Shown piece by piece: positions 17,630 to 26,290 of a DNA stretch of 64,000 bases (the first letter of the stretch is position 1; every line of letters starts with the position of its first letter). The stretch covers positions 97,703 through 161,702 of the forward strand of contig JAZKDT010000024.1 of assembly GCA_040387475.1 (NCBI GenBank), written 5' to 3'. The DNA comes from UBA4416 sp040387475. GTDB lineage: Bacteria > Bacteroidota > Bacteroidia > B-17B0 > Aurantibacillaceae. The translations under genes and the position numbers were made by a program. Under the pieces are notes generated by a model that saw only the letters and a program-made list of their open reading frames with translations, was not told the origin of the DNA and made no database searches.

Positions 17630-17631
17630 TT

Positions 17632-18378
17632 ATGTTTTTTAAAGCTGCCCTATTAGTCATATTAGGTATACTCTGTCTGATTACCGCCATTGTAGCACTT
17701 GTATTAGGAATTATTGCTTTTGCAAATAGCAAGCAGAATAAATATGTATGGCTGGTTACTTTTTTATGTTCCATCACAGGAATGATCATTTGCATTTTTA
17801 TATTCGTTACAAAGGTTGTACATACAGTTCAGACGCTCGCAAAAAATGCCATCGGTCAATTTGAACACTTCGGTGATAGTTTGTCACACATGGAGAGTAT
17901 TGACACTCATCAGGCAAATAGCACATCTCTTCAAATTGAATTATTGAAAAGCTATTTACCAACCCATATTATAAATAAGGCGCCTGAAGCATTTTACACC
18001 TACTTAGGATTTAAAGATTATTACCGGTATCCATTAAGATATCCGTATTCTATACACTACATGGATAGTAAAGATAATGGAGAATTGTATAACGAATCTA
18101 ATGTCAATCGTTTTGACGAAAACGATAATGGAGAAATTTACACGGGTTTAAGTAATATTACTAAAATAGCTTTCGATAAAAATTATTTATTGGCAGAACA
18201 ATCGGTTACTTCTACACGCACGGATAAGCTCATCAACCACTATATACTATTCAACTTTGAAACCGAAAAGAAAGAAGAAGTTGCTTCGCTATCAAAACTA
18301 CTACAGTTAGCTAAATCAAAAAATTATTCTGGCCCCGATACATTAATGACCCTGGAGCAATATCATCGTTTATTTTAG
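17632..18378 (+). CDS. Two-helix membrane protein of unknown function
   Basis: The 248-residue protein has two N-terminal membrane helices (about 4-30 and 40-62) and a mainly polar C-terminal domain rich in Tyr and Asn. I recognise no family. It starts 2 bases after the carboxyltransferase stop, so the two genes are probably co-transcribed and translationally linked. That does not establish a shared function. Confidence 0.7.
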   Translation: MFFKAALLVILGILCLITAIVALVLGIIAFANSKQNKYVWLVTFLCSITGMIICIFIFVTKVVHTVQTLAKNAIGQFEHFGDSLSHMESIDTHQANSTSLQIELLKSYLPTHIINKAPEAFYTYLGFKDYYRYPLRYPYSIHYMDSKDNGELYNESNVNRFDENDNGEIYTGLSNITKIAFDKNYLLAEQSVTSTRTDKLINHYILFNFETEKKEEVASLSKLLQLAKSKNYSGPDTLMTLEQYHRLF

Positions 18379-18467
18379 ATTTATATCAAGCTAAAGTGCT
18401 GAATATCCTTTTTATGGTAGTATTAAATTATTTATAAAGTTGTAAATTAGTATATATAACTTTATAA

Positions 18468-19472
18468 ATGAGCTTCCGTTTTCTATATGCAATTTCATTT
18501 CTCTGTTCCACAGTGCAGTTATTCTGCCAGGATATTATTGTTAAAAAAGACAGTACAAGAACGGAAGTGAAGATCCTGGAAGTGAGACAAACTGAAATAA
18601 GTTATAAGCCAACTCTTAATCCTGATGGACCACTTTATATTGTTCAAAAAACCGATATAGCCTATATTACCTATTCAAATGGTACAAAAGAAATTTTTAA
18701 GGATTCTGATTTATTTTTCTATGATAAACCCATTATCTGGCAAGGCGATACGGCGAAGTCAAAAAAACAAGAAGATCTGAAATTGGGAGACTTCATTAAA
18801 TTTAATATTCAGTTAGGTGTGGCTGTTAATAGTCTATCAGCAAATTATAGAAGACGGGAACCACCAACACAGCGTACAGCTTCAGAAAAATATTCGTCAT
18901 CAGATAGTAAATATGTTTGCAATTATAATATAGGTTTCAACCTTCTATTTGGTAAGAGTCCATATATAAAACATGTGATTGGAATAAATTATTTACGCTC
19001 AACAGGAGAATACGATTATAGTTCCGGTTCTTTAGGCTCCAGTGATGGATATGGAGGATACACAAATTATGCAGAAAACTTTCATTACGTCTCAAAGATC
19101 GATTTTATCAATATTGTATCGGGACTGCGATTTAAACTATTCAAAGGCTTATACATTGAACCCCTAGCCTCCATCAATATTATAGCTCAAGCAGACGTAC
19201 GCCGCAGCGGTTCGGCTACCGTAAAATACATTTCAGGTGGTCCAACTCCCTATGTATATAAAACAGAAACGGAAACTTTTTCTAATAGCAAAGTTGATCC
19301 TGAAAGAATAAATATGACGTCTACCATTTCATTATGTCCAAGGGTTTCCTATGAATTCAACATTAAAACCCAAAAGTTTGGCACATACGTTTCCTATAAC
19401 GTAGCGGCCGGATATAGATTGCCCTGGATGATGGCAGGTATTGTCTATTACCCTTTCAAAAAATTAAGGTAA
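18468..19472 (+). CDS. Secreted outer-membrane-type protein, unknown function
   Basis: The 334-residue protein has an N-terminal signal peptide ending in LFCQ. A short motif, VKKDSTRTEVKILEVRQTEI … YITYSNGTKEIF, is common in Bacteroidota envelope proteins. The C-terminal two thirds alternate hydrophobic and aromatic residues, as in a small beta-barrel (IGFNLLFGK, YIEPLASINIIAQ, VSYNVAAGYRLPW). Its stop abuts the stop of the convergent M28 peptidase gene. The function is not evident. Confidence 0.65.
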   Translation: MSFRFLYAISFLCSTVQLFCQDIIVKKDSTRTEVKILEVRQTEISYKPTLNPDGPLYIVQKTDIAYITYSNGTKEIFKDSDLFFYDKPIIWQGDTAKSKKQEDLKLGDFIKFNIQLGVAVNSLSANYRRREPPTQRTASEKYSSSDSKYVCNYNIGFNLLFGKSPYIKHVIGINYLRSTGEYDYSSGSLGSSDGYGGYTNYAENFHYVSKIDFINIVSGLRFKLFKGLYIEPLASINIIAQADVRRSGSATVKYISGGPTPYVYKTETETFSNSKVDPERINMTSTISLCPRVSYEFNIKTQKFGTYVSYNVAAGYRLPWMMAGIVYYPFKKLR

Positions 19473-20621
19473 CTACAGTTTCGCATTAAACTCGACGAGG
19501 AGTTTAAAAACATCCACATATTTTGTGAGCGGCAATGTCTTAGCCACATCATAAATGTCATGATAAAAAGAAACTCCTCCCATTGTATAAATAAAAAAAC
19601 AGGGAATTCCTTTCTCCGAAAACCAGTAATGATCGCTGTTAGCGGCCTTGCCTCTTTGTTTTACCTGTTTTAAGTAGTTTTTTTCAGTATTAATTTGATT
19701 TAATTTCTCAAACTGCTCTTTAAAGATCGTTGCATTCACTACCATGATTCCATCATCGCCTGTTCCCAACAAATCGAGATTAGTAAGAAATTTAATTTTC
19801 GATAAAGGAAAAACAGGATGTTCCGAATAGTATTTCGATCCTAATAAACCGGCTTCCTCCCCGCTAAAGAAAATAAAAGCAACCGAATATTTTGGAGGAT
19901 TAGTTTTATAATACTTCGCCAGGTTTAGTACAACACTCACCCCGCTGGCGTTATCGTTTGCACCCGGAAAATAAGCCTCTTTGCCCATTGCCCCCAAATG
20001 ATCATAATGAGCCGTAAATACAATGAAGCTATCCGGTTGTTGCGTTCCTTTGATGTAGCCGCATAAATTCTGACACTTGAAATCAGGTATAAATTTATTT
20101 TCGAAGATCACATCTATATTCTTTAATTCGTTGGGAAACGAATCTTTTAATAATTCAATGACGGTATTATCTGATGTTTCGGTTTCAACTGTATACGTTA
20201 ATTTTTTCTTAAGCTTAACTTTTAATGGAGCTGGTCTTTTTCCATCATTTGCCTCGTAGGTAACGCTGTCTGTTTTATACAATTGGAATCCGGATTTGAC
20301 GCTCTTTGCAGAAGGGTAAATAAGGTAGTGCTTTCCGGCGATCAGTGTTCTTCCGTCTACTACAACAGACATTGCTCCAGGAAAAGTGTTAACCGGAAAT
20401 CTATAATTTTGAGCGTACGATTTCCCGAATTTTGAAACACCAATTGCTTTTAACTCTTTTGAAATATAAGATGCCGCTTTATTAACTCCATCATTTACAT
20501 AACCTCGTCCTAAAAGTTCTTTAGACGTTAGTTTTTTAATGATCTGCCGGGCATAAACTGTATCCTGGCTACGGGCATTTAAGAACAGAAGTAAAAATAT
20601 AAGACAACTGACTTGTTTCAT
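19473..20621 (-). CDS. Secreted M28-family metallopeptidase
   Basis: The 382-residue protein has a signal peptide (ending LNARSQ). The M28 co-catalytic zinc site is complete: HYDHLG, GANDNASG, FSGEEAGLLGS (catalytic Glu), NLDLLG and a C-terminal YHDIYD His. Family members are aminopeptidases or glutaminyl-cyclase-like enzymes acting outside the cytoplasm. The N-terminal region (about 60-170) could hold a short PA-type insert but is not diagnostic. There is no T9SS tail, so a periplasmic location is likely. Confidence 0.88.
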   Translation of the reverse strand: MKQVSCLIFLLLFLNARSQDTVYARQIIKKLTSKELLGRGYVNDGVNKAASYISKELKAIGVSKFGKSYAQNYRFPVNTFPGAMSVVVDGRTLIAGKHYLIYPSAKSVKSGFQLYKTDSVTYEANDGKRPAPLKVKLKKKLTYTVETETSDNTVIELLKDSFPNELKNIDVIFENKFIPDFKCQNLCGYIKGTQQPDSFIVFTAHYDHLGAMGKEAYFPGANDNASGVSVVLNLAKYYKTNPPKYSVAFIFFSGEEAGLLGSKYYSEHPVFPLSKIKFLTNLDLLGTGDDGIMVVNATIFKEQFEKLNQINTEKNYLKQVKQRGKAANSDHYWFSEKGIPCFFIYTMGGVSFYHDIYDVAKTLPLTKYVDVFKLLVEFNAKL

Positions 20622-20689
20622 GATCTATCTTTTTTAACCGCAAATAAATTTTAAACCGTACGATATCTTACCGTTGGCTTCGCAATATT

Positions 20690-21292
20690 CTAGGAAAAAC
20701 GTTTATTAGCCAATGTATATAAATTTTTTACCACTTCATTGTCTTCGTCCCATCCGTAGATAGACTTCAATCCTGCTAAATAATTACTCATCTCATTCAG
20801 TGTACTAACGGCATTCATTTGCTCCACCGCAATATGATATTCATTAGCATTAGAGGCAAACAACTCATTAATAAAACGAAATTTGTCATTGATATTAATG
20901 GTCATTTTAGGAAATTCTTTTGAAAGAGGTTTTGATTCTAAAACAGGCTCCGGTGTTTTGTCAACAACAACTTCTTTTACAATTTCAACCGGCTTTACTT
21001 CAATTTTTAGAGGTTCAACAATAAGTTCTTTAATGGGTTCGATAATAGCCGCCTTCTCTTCGGTAGTAGGCATATTCATCAACTTCATATGCAGGTTAAT
21101 GTCCGGCGATACATCCTTATGCTCTTTTAACACCAAATAGGCAGATACAAGTTTATTACTATGGTATATAGCTGAATGCAATTGTTCAGTATAATGAGTG
21201 CTGGGCGAAGGATGTTTTTCGAATTTCTCGATGGTAGCTTTTAAATCTCCCAACGATGAATATAGCTGCTTCAATAAAATATCCGTTTGCAT
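20690..21292 (-). CDS. Conserved-type protein with Pro/Val/Glu-rich linker
   Basis: The 200-residue cytoplasmic protein has a helical N-terminal part (1-75) and a repetitive charged linker of PIKELIVEPLKIEVKPVEIV type (about 85-125). A helical C-terminal domain (130-200) contains FRFINELFASNANEYHIAVE. Proteins with this C-terminal pattern occur across Bacteroidota without assigned function. It is divergent from tdk. Confidence 0.6.
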   Translation of the reverse strand: MQTDILLKQLYSSLGDLKATIEKFEKHPSPSTHYTEQLHSAIYHSNKLVSAYLVLKEHKDVSPDINLHMKLMNMPTTEEKAAIIEPIKELIVEPLKIEVKPVEIVKEVVVDKTPEPVLESKPLSKEFPKMTININDKFRFINELFASNANEYHIAVEQMNAVSTLNEMSNYLAGLKSIYGWDEDNEVVKNLYTLANKRFS

Positions 21293-21376
21293 AATGTGAA
21301 TAATTAAGGATTAAAAATACTGCATTTTAGGGATACTTCCGTTATTTTTAGCTTTTGTTATCAATATATAATAAAC

Positions 21377-21958
21377 ATGTTTTTAGAGAACATTAAACAT
21401 AGTACAGGCCGCAAAGGATGGATTGAAGTGGTTTGCGGCTCCATGTTTTCTGGAAAAACAGAAGAACTCATTCGACGCTTAAAACGCGCACAGTTTGCCA
21501 AGCAAAAAGTGGAGATTTTTAAACCACAAATTGACACACGTTACGACGACATTAAAGTAGTATCGCACCAGGGCAACGAAATACACAGTACACCGGTTCC
21601 TGCCAGTGCAAATATATTATTATTGGCTAGTGATGTTGATGTAGTTGGCATTGATGAAGCACAGTTTTTTGATATGGAACTTGTGAATGTATGTAATCAA
21701 TTAGCCGACAGCGGCGTAAGAGTGATTGTAGCGGGGCTTGACATGGATTTTAAAGGTAAGCCTTTTGGTCCCATGCCTGCGTTATTAGCGGTTGCGGAAT
21801 ATGTGACCAAGGTACATGCTATTTGCATGCAGTGCGGTAGCTTAGCTCACATCTCTCATCGTAAAACAAATGAAACCAATTTGGTTGTACTAGGCGAAAC
21901 GGATAGCTATGAGCCCTTATGCAGAGATTGTTATAACGACGCTCACAAACAACTTTAA
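21377..21958 (+). CDS. tdk: Thymidine kinase
   Basis: The 193-residue protein phosphorylates thymidine to dTMP in the salvage pathway. It shows the type II (bacterial) thymidine kinase layout: Walker A GSMFSGKTEE (21-30), the GIDEAQFF Walker B with catalytic Glu, and a lasso/zinc-ribbon region with CMQCG and CRDC. The length is normal. It is monocistronic, followed by a repeat element at 22015. Confidence 0.95.
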   Translation: MFLENIKHSTGRKGWIEVVCGSMFSGKTEELIRRLKRAQFAKQKVEIFKPQIDTRYDDIKVVSHQGNEIHSTPVPASANILLLASDVDVVGIDEAQFFDMELVNVCNQLADSGVRVIVAGLDMDFKGKPFGPMPALLAVAEYVTKVHAICMQCGSLAHISHRKTNETNLVVLGETDSYEPLCRDCYNDAHKQL

Positions 21959-22014
21959 AATTTTGATTTGTAGCTCCAGGTTTAAGTGGATGTGTTTTAA
22001 GAAGTACAGCTTTG

Positions 22015-22032
22015 TTCTCGACTTCGCTCGAA
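22015..22032 (+). repeat. Single arm of a dispersed palindromic repeat
   Basis: The 18-base TTCTCGACTTCGCTCGAA is identical to the arms of the inverted repeat at 57794-57853. The flanking bases are also similar: the complement continues with AACAAA and a degenerate TCCACTTA, as at 57811-57830. It lies between tdk and the convergent acetyltransferase gene. Confidence 0.75.
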
Positions 22033-22051
22033 ATGGCAGCTATTAATAATT

Positions 22052-22582
22052 TTATTTGGCGACCCAATCTTCCTTTTTGATCTCGTAAACAAAATTCAAT
22101 TTAACGGATTCTCCATAATATTCTACTTCCAATTCGCCAACCTTCATGGCACCTAACTTTTCAATGGCTTTTTGCGAGCGAATATTGCCCGCGCCAACAT
22201 GAAATACCATGGAATTCACAAACTGAAAAGCATGATTGATCATCAGTGATTTTAACGCCAGGTTATAAATACTACCCCAGCGACTGCGGGCAAAAAATGT
22301 ATAGCCAATTAAAACCTGATTGTGTTCTGCATCAAAATCATAAAAACGCGAACTTCCAATTACTTCATTTGTTTTGTTATCAAATACCAAAAATGCTCCG
22401 CCTGACTCGATAGCGCCTTTAAAAAAAGTCTCAAAGACTTCTCGCTTGTATCGGTCTTTATTGGGATGTTGTTCCCAAATCAAAGGATCGGATGCAACCT
22501 TAAACAGCCTTTCAAAATCGGAAAGTTGAAGTGGTTCGATTCTTATAAACTCGCTTTCGAGAGTGGGTTGTAGATTAAACAT
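22052..22582 (-). CDS. GNAT-family N-acetyltransferase (RimJ/RimL type)
   Basis: The 176-residue protein has the RimJ-like N-terminus (FIRIEPLQLSDFERLFKVA), a central strand with VIGSSRFYDF, and a late VGAGNIRSQKAIEKLGA motif, which corresponds to the acetyl-CoA-binding NxxSxxxxEKxGF element of GNAT enzymes. The substrate is unknown. It is 2 bases downstream of the hydrolase-like gene, so the two form an operon. Confidence 0.85.
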   Translation of the reverse strand: MFNLQPTLESEFIRIEPLQLSDFERLFKVASDPLIWEQHPNKDRYKREVFETFFKGAIESGGAFLVFDNKTNEVIGSSRFYDFDAEHNQVLIGYTFFARSRWGSIYNLALKSLMINHAFQFVNSMVFHVGAGNIRSQKAIEKLGAMKVGELEVEYYGESVKLNFVYEIKKEDWVAK

Positions 22583-22584
22583 GT

Positions 22585-23448
22585 TTACTTTTTTAACTTG
22601 TTAATCAACTCCTCAATTTCATTTATAACTAAAGTTGGTTCTTCCCTCTGAATAAAATAACCCGTTTTAGGTGCCCTGATTATTTTGACTTGAGCATTGA
22701 TGCCTTTCCATTTTTCAAAAAATTGATTTCTAAATTCAAGCTCCTTGTCAATATAATCGTTATCAATATCTGCTTCAGTAGATAGAATCAATGTAACAGG
22801 GATAGAAGCCGGAACTTTCAGTTGTTTTAATATTTTTTGATTCGTAGAATATCCAAGACTGTCAAAATCAAAACTTTGTTTGGATTCTGCATGCATCCCT
22901 TTGGTTTTACCTTTAACTTTTAAAAACTCATTGAACTGTTCGCTGAATACTACTTTGTCAGAATCGCTTCTGATAGCCATCCCATTTCTGTATTCCTCTT
23001 CGTGGGCAGGATCCAAAATAACCATTCCTAACACCTGGCCCGGGTACATATTTTCAAAACACCGGGCAATGGATCCTCCCATTGAATGACCAACTAAAAC
23101 ATACGGTGGCTTTATTTTTTCTTTTGTCAGTAAGGCATGTAGTTCAAAGGCCATTGTATCGATTGTTCGATCGTTCCTGATCAATTCAGATTGACCAAGC
23201 CCTGAGCGATCATAAGAAAATACCTGGCAGATTTCCTGAAGCTTACTATATACTTTTTTAAAATCTGTATGGTCTCTGCCTTTGCCTGTTAAAAAAACAA
23301 CAGTAGGTTCGCCTTTTCCTTCTACCAATACATATTGTTTTTTTCCTCGCAGGTAAACAAAATAACCTTCATCACCTTCAGTAATTACTGCTGCCGTTAT
23401 CATCAAACATAAAAATAAACAACTAATAAACTTAAAAAGAGATTTCAT
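22585..23448 (-). CDS. Secreted alpha/beta-hydrolase-fold protein lacking the usual catalytic His
   Basis: From the ATG at 23448 (MKSLFKFISCLFL) the protein has 287 residues and a signal peptide; an upstream in-frame ATG at 23484 would spoil the signal. The fold is clear: SYDRSGLGQSE and the nucleophile elbow GHSMGGS. In this family the His sits in a C-terminal sGHxxQxExP motif. Here the corresponding segment reads KTGYFIQREEP, with a TAT codon at the His position. The protein may be non-catalytic or use another residue. The partner gene is the acetyltransferase. Confidence 0.8.
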   Translation of the reverse strand: MKSLFKFISCLFLCLMITAAVITEGDEGYFVYLRGKKQYVLVEGKGEPTVVFLTGKGRDHTDFKKVYSKLQEICQVFSYDRSGLGQSELIRNDRTIDTMAFELHALLTKEKIKPPYVLVGHSMGGSIARCFENMYPGQVLGMVILDPAHEEEYRNGMAIRSDSDKVVFSEQFNEFLKVKGKTKGMHAESKQSFDFDSLGYSTNQKILKQLKVPASIPVTLILSTEADIDNDYIDKELEFRNQFFEKWKGINAQVKIIRAPKTGYFIQREEPTLVINEIEELINKLKK

Positions 23449-23525
23449 TTTCCGATTTTGATGCTGCATCATACGCACAGTCACTTTAAATATACAAACG
23501 GAAAATGGAACAGCAAAAGAAATGT

Positions 23526-24545
23526 TTACTGCAGAACGACCTTGTTTTGATAAAGAATTCTGTCTTGCTTTGAAATCACGAGATGATAAATACCTGCATC
23601 GAGCTGTTCTAGATTGATCTGCGTTGTTATGTGATAGGAAGACAACATTAATTCCCGGCCTAACTGATCATATACACCTATAGTATAAGGAAGGCTCTCT
23701 TTTGTTTGAATGTTTAAAACATGGCTAGCGCTTGGGTTTGGAAAAACTGAAATGGCACTTCCTTTTTGTATTTCAACAGAACTTATGGAGGAATGCTTGA
23801 AAGCACCGTTAAAATCGGTTTGCTTCAACCGATAGTAAGAAACACCTTCAAAAGGAGAGTGATCTATGTAGCTATACTTGATCCGTTGCGTTGTTGTGCC
23901 GCCGCCATTTTGTGTTGCTATTTCCTGCCAATCCAGTGAATTAGTAGATCTTTCTACCGTAAAAAAATCATTGTTCAGCTCGGTTGCTGTCTCCCATTCG
24001 GTTTTAACTGACTCGTCGTTTAAAACAGACGCGTCAAAATAAAGCAGCTCAATAGGTAATGGCGAAAAACTAACAGCTATGTTATCGATGATCATGCCAC
24101 AAGTTGAACCCGCAAAACCTGAGCCCGGCGAAAAAGTAATAACATGCGAATTTGCAGTAGCTGTAAAAAGATAAGCCGTTGTTGTGAGTGCAAAAGAGGC
24201 ATTGCTTCTGCTCTCTATTTTAGTTAGTACGCCTCCACTAACGGTTACAATTATATTTGTGGGGTTAGGGCTTGGACAACCACCAACTCTGCGGGAGCAA
24301 TCGAACGATAGGCGGTAAACATTTCCTATAGTAAGGCCAAGTACCGTTTGGCATAAGCCTGCCGCCGCATCAACTTCAGCCACTGTATTTAACCCATTTG
24401 TTCCGCCGTAAACAGTCTCAGCATTTGTTTCTACCCCACAACCCCAGGCTGTTGTCCCTAGAAGGAAATTACCGTTTAATATGATCTGTGATCGCATTAA
24501 ACAGGAAAAAGTAAAACATACAATAAAAATAAAATAAGTTTTCAT
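23526..24545 (-). CDS. T9SS-secreted carbohydrate-binding-like protein
   Basis: The 339-residue protein has a signal peptide. An N-terminal jelly-roll-like domain (about 20-165; NGNFLLGTTAWGCG, LTIGNVYRLSFDC, GMIIDNIAVSF) resembles sugar-binding modules. The linker PLPIELLYFDA is followed by a domain typical of Bacteroidota secreted proteins (WETATELNNDFFTVERS … YYRLKQTDFNG). A T9SS type A sorting domain (VFPNPSASHVLNIQ to the end) closes the protein. It probably ends up on the cell surface. No enzymatic residues are seen. Confidence 0.85.
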   Translation of the reverse strand: MKTYFIFIVCFTFSCLMRSQIILNGNFLLGTTAWGCGVETNAETVYGGTNGLNTVAEVDAAAGLCQTVLGLTIGNVYRLSFDCSRRVGGCPSPNPTNIIVTVSGGVLTKIESRSNASFALTTTAYLFTATANSHVITFSPGSGFAGSTCGMIIDNIAVSFSPLPIELLYFDASVLNDESVKTEWETATELNNDFFTVERSTNSLDWQEIATQNGGGTTTQRIKYSYIDHSPFEGVSYYRLKQTDFNGAFKHSSISSVEIQKGSAISVFPNPSASHVLNIQTKESLPYTIGVYDQLGRELMLSSYHITTQINLEQLDAGIYHLVISKQDRILYQNKVVLQ

Positions 24546-24575
24546 GACGATAAAATGTAATAGCTAATTGCTATA

Positions 24576-24606
24576 CAAAATTATGTCAATGCGACACAAA
24601 GGTCAA
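24576..24606 (-). promoter_or_regulatory. Putative promoter of the T9SS protein gene at 24545
   Basis: On the minus strand TAATTTTG (24576-24583) matches the Bacteroidota -7 consensus TAnnTTTG, and a TTG (24604-24606) lies 20 bases upstream. The start codon is about 30 bases downstream. Confidence 0.4.
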
Positions 24607-24659
24607 TATCAGAAGGCGATTAGCCTTGCAGATGTAAGATTTATTTGAAATAACATGAT

Positions 24660-26288
24660 TTAATTTGCAAACACATCTGTATACTCAAAACTTTTTCCAT
24701 TGAACAAACCTTTGTCGCTCAGCTTTAATTCAGGTATTACAAGTAAAGCCATAAATGATAAACTCATGTACGGCGCGCGTAGCTTGCTACCCAATTCTTT
24801 AGCGCGCTTGTCTAATTTTGTGTAGGTCTCGGCTACTTCTTCGGCGGGTTGGTTGGTCATGATGCCCGCAATAGGTAATTCCAGTATCATGGCTTCCTCT
24901 CCATTAGCTAAAGAAATGCCACCTTTGGCTCCAATAATTAAATTAACAGCCTTACACATATCTTCGTCATTGGTGCCAACCACCACAATATTGTGACAAT
25001 CGTGTGCAACGCAAGAAGCTATTGCTCCATGTTTTAACCCAATATTCTTAATAAAGGCTTTAGCAATTGGCGCATCACTATACCGATTAACCACTGCTAT
25101 CTTCAAAATATCCTCCGACACATTTGATTCAGCAAACCCGTTCCGTACAAAAGAATCCGTAAATAATTCGTTTGTTATTAATTGCCCATCCAAACATTCA
25201 ATGACTCTGATCTGTTGACCTTCAGATTTCAATTTAAAATCGCCTGGTTGTTTTACACTACAATTGAAATTATTAACGATCGGTGAATCAACAGATGCAA
25301 TAAAGGATATTCCTTTTTCCGCAACCAAATTTCCGTTAATATATGTTTTAAGAATATTAAATTCTTGTAAATTGTCAATTTCAATAAAATCCGCGTTGTC
25401 TCCTTTCTGCAACAAGCCAACCGGCAAGTTGTAATGTTTAACCACGTTATAGGACGCCGCGCGTAACACATCAAATATATCGTATCCTTCCTTTAGCGCT
25501 CTTTTAACATGATCATTGATGTGAGATTCAATTAAATTATCCGGATGTTTATCATCGCAACAAAACATGATTTGATCCGGGTAATCTTTCAATAATGAAA
25601 TTAATGTTTCAAAATTTTTGGCGGCGCTTCCTTCTCTGATTAATACCTTCACCCCATGTTTTAGTTTTTCCAATGCTTCGATGTATCCAAAACACTCGTG
25701 ATCTGTGGCAATCCCTGCGTTAAAATATGTTTTCATTTCGTCTCCCGTTAAACCGGGTGCGTGTCCATCGATAGGTTTATTATGTTTTTTAGCACAGTCC
25801 AGCTTTTTGAAAACCTCTGCATCTTTATAGATAACACCTGGAAAATTCATCATTTCTGCGAGGTAAACAATTTCTTTGCGCGACAATAAAGCATCAATAT
25901 CGGCTGAGTCGATTACGGCGCCCGCTGTTTCAAAATTGGTGGCCGGCACACAAGAAGGCGCTCCAAAATAAAAATGAAAAGGAACCTGTTTTGCATTCTC
26001 GATCATATAATCTACCCCCGCAACGCCTAACACGTTAGCAATTTCATGTGGATCTGAAATGGTAGCAACAGTGCCGTGTTTAACTGCAATACGGGCAAAT
26101 TCTGAAGGAACCAACATGCTGCTTTCTATGTGAACATGCGCATCCACAAAACCAGGCAAAATGTAGGTGTGTAATTTTTCAGAAATTCTTTTGATATCAC
26201 TGATTTTTCCATCTTCAATCGTTACCTCGGCCGCATAAATTTCTTTAGTAACAACGTTAATAAGATTTGATTTGATAACGAATCCCAT
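24660..26288 (-). CDS. ade: Adenine deaminase
   Basis: The 542-residue amidohydrolase converts adenine to hypoxanthine and ammonia in purine salvage. Visible landmarks are GFVDAHVHIESSML (HxH metal site), GTVATISDPHEIANVLG, IDGHAPGLTG, CCDDKHPDNL and the C-terminal adenine-deaminase domain with VAHDCHNIVVVG. The length is slightly below E. coli Ade and normal for Bacteroidota. It starts 2 bases after the upstream amidohydrolase-fold gene and is co-transcribed with it. Confidence 0.95.
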   Translation of the reverse strand: MGFVIKSNLINVVTKEIYAAEVTIEDGKISDIKRISEKLHTYILPGFVDAHVHIESSMLVPSEFARIAVKHGTVATISDPHEIANVLGVAGVDYMIENAKQVPFHFYFGAPSCVPATNFETAGAVIDSADIDALLSRKEIVYLAEMMNFPGVIYKDAEVFKKLDCAKKHNKPIDGHAPGLTGDEMKTYFNAGIATDHECFGYIEALEKLKHGVKVLIREGSAAKNFETLISLLKDYPDQIMFCCDDKHPDNLIESHINDHVKRALKEGYDIFDVLRAASYNVVKHYNLPVGLLQKGDNADFIEIDNLQEFNILKTYINGNLVAEKGISFIASVDSPIVNNFNCSVKQPGDFKLKSEGQQIRVIECLDGQLITNELFTDSFVRNGFAESNVSEDILKIAVVNRYSDAPIAKAFIKNIGLKHGAIASCVAHDCHNIVVVGTNDEDMCKAVNLIIGAKGGISLANGEEAMILELPIAGIMTNQPAEEVAETYTKLDKRAKELGSKLRAPYMSLSFMALLVIPELKLSDKGLFNGKSFEYTDVFAN

Positions 26289-26290
26289 CT

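Noticed and set aside
21360..21376. Bacteroidota promoter for tdk (TAGCTTTTG near 21350)
   Set aside because: It has one extra base relative to TAnnTTTG and no -33 element.
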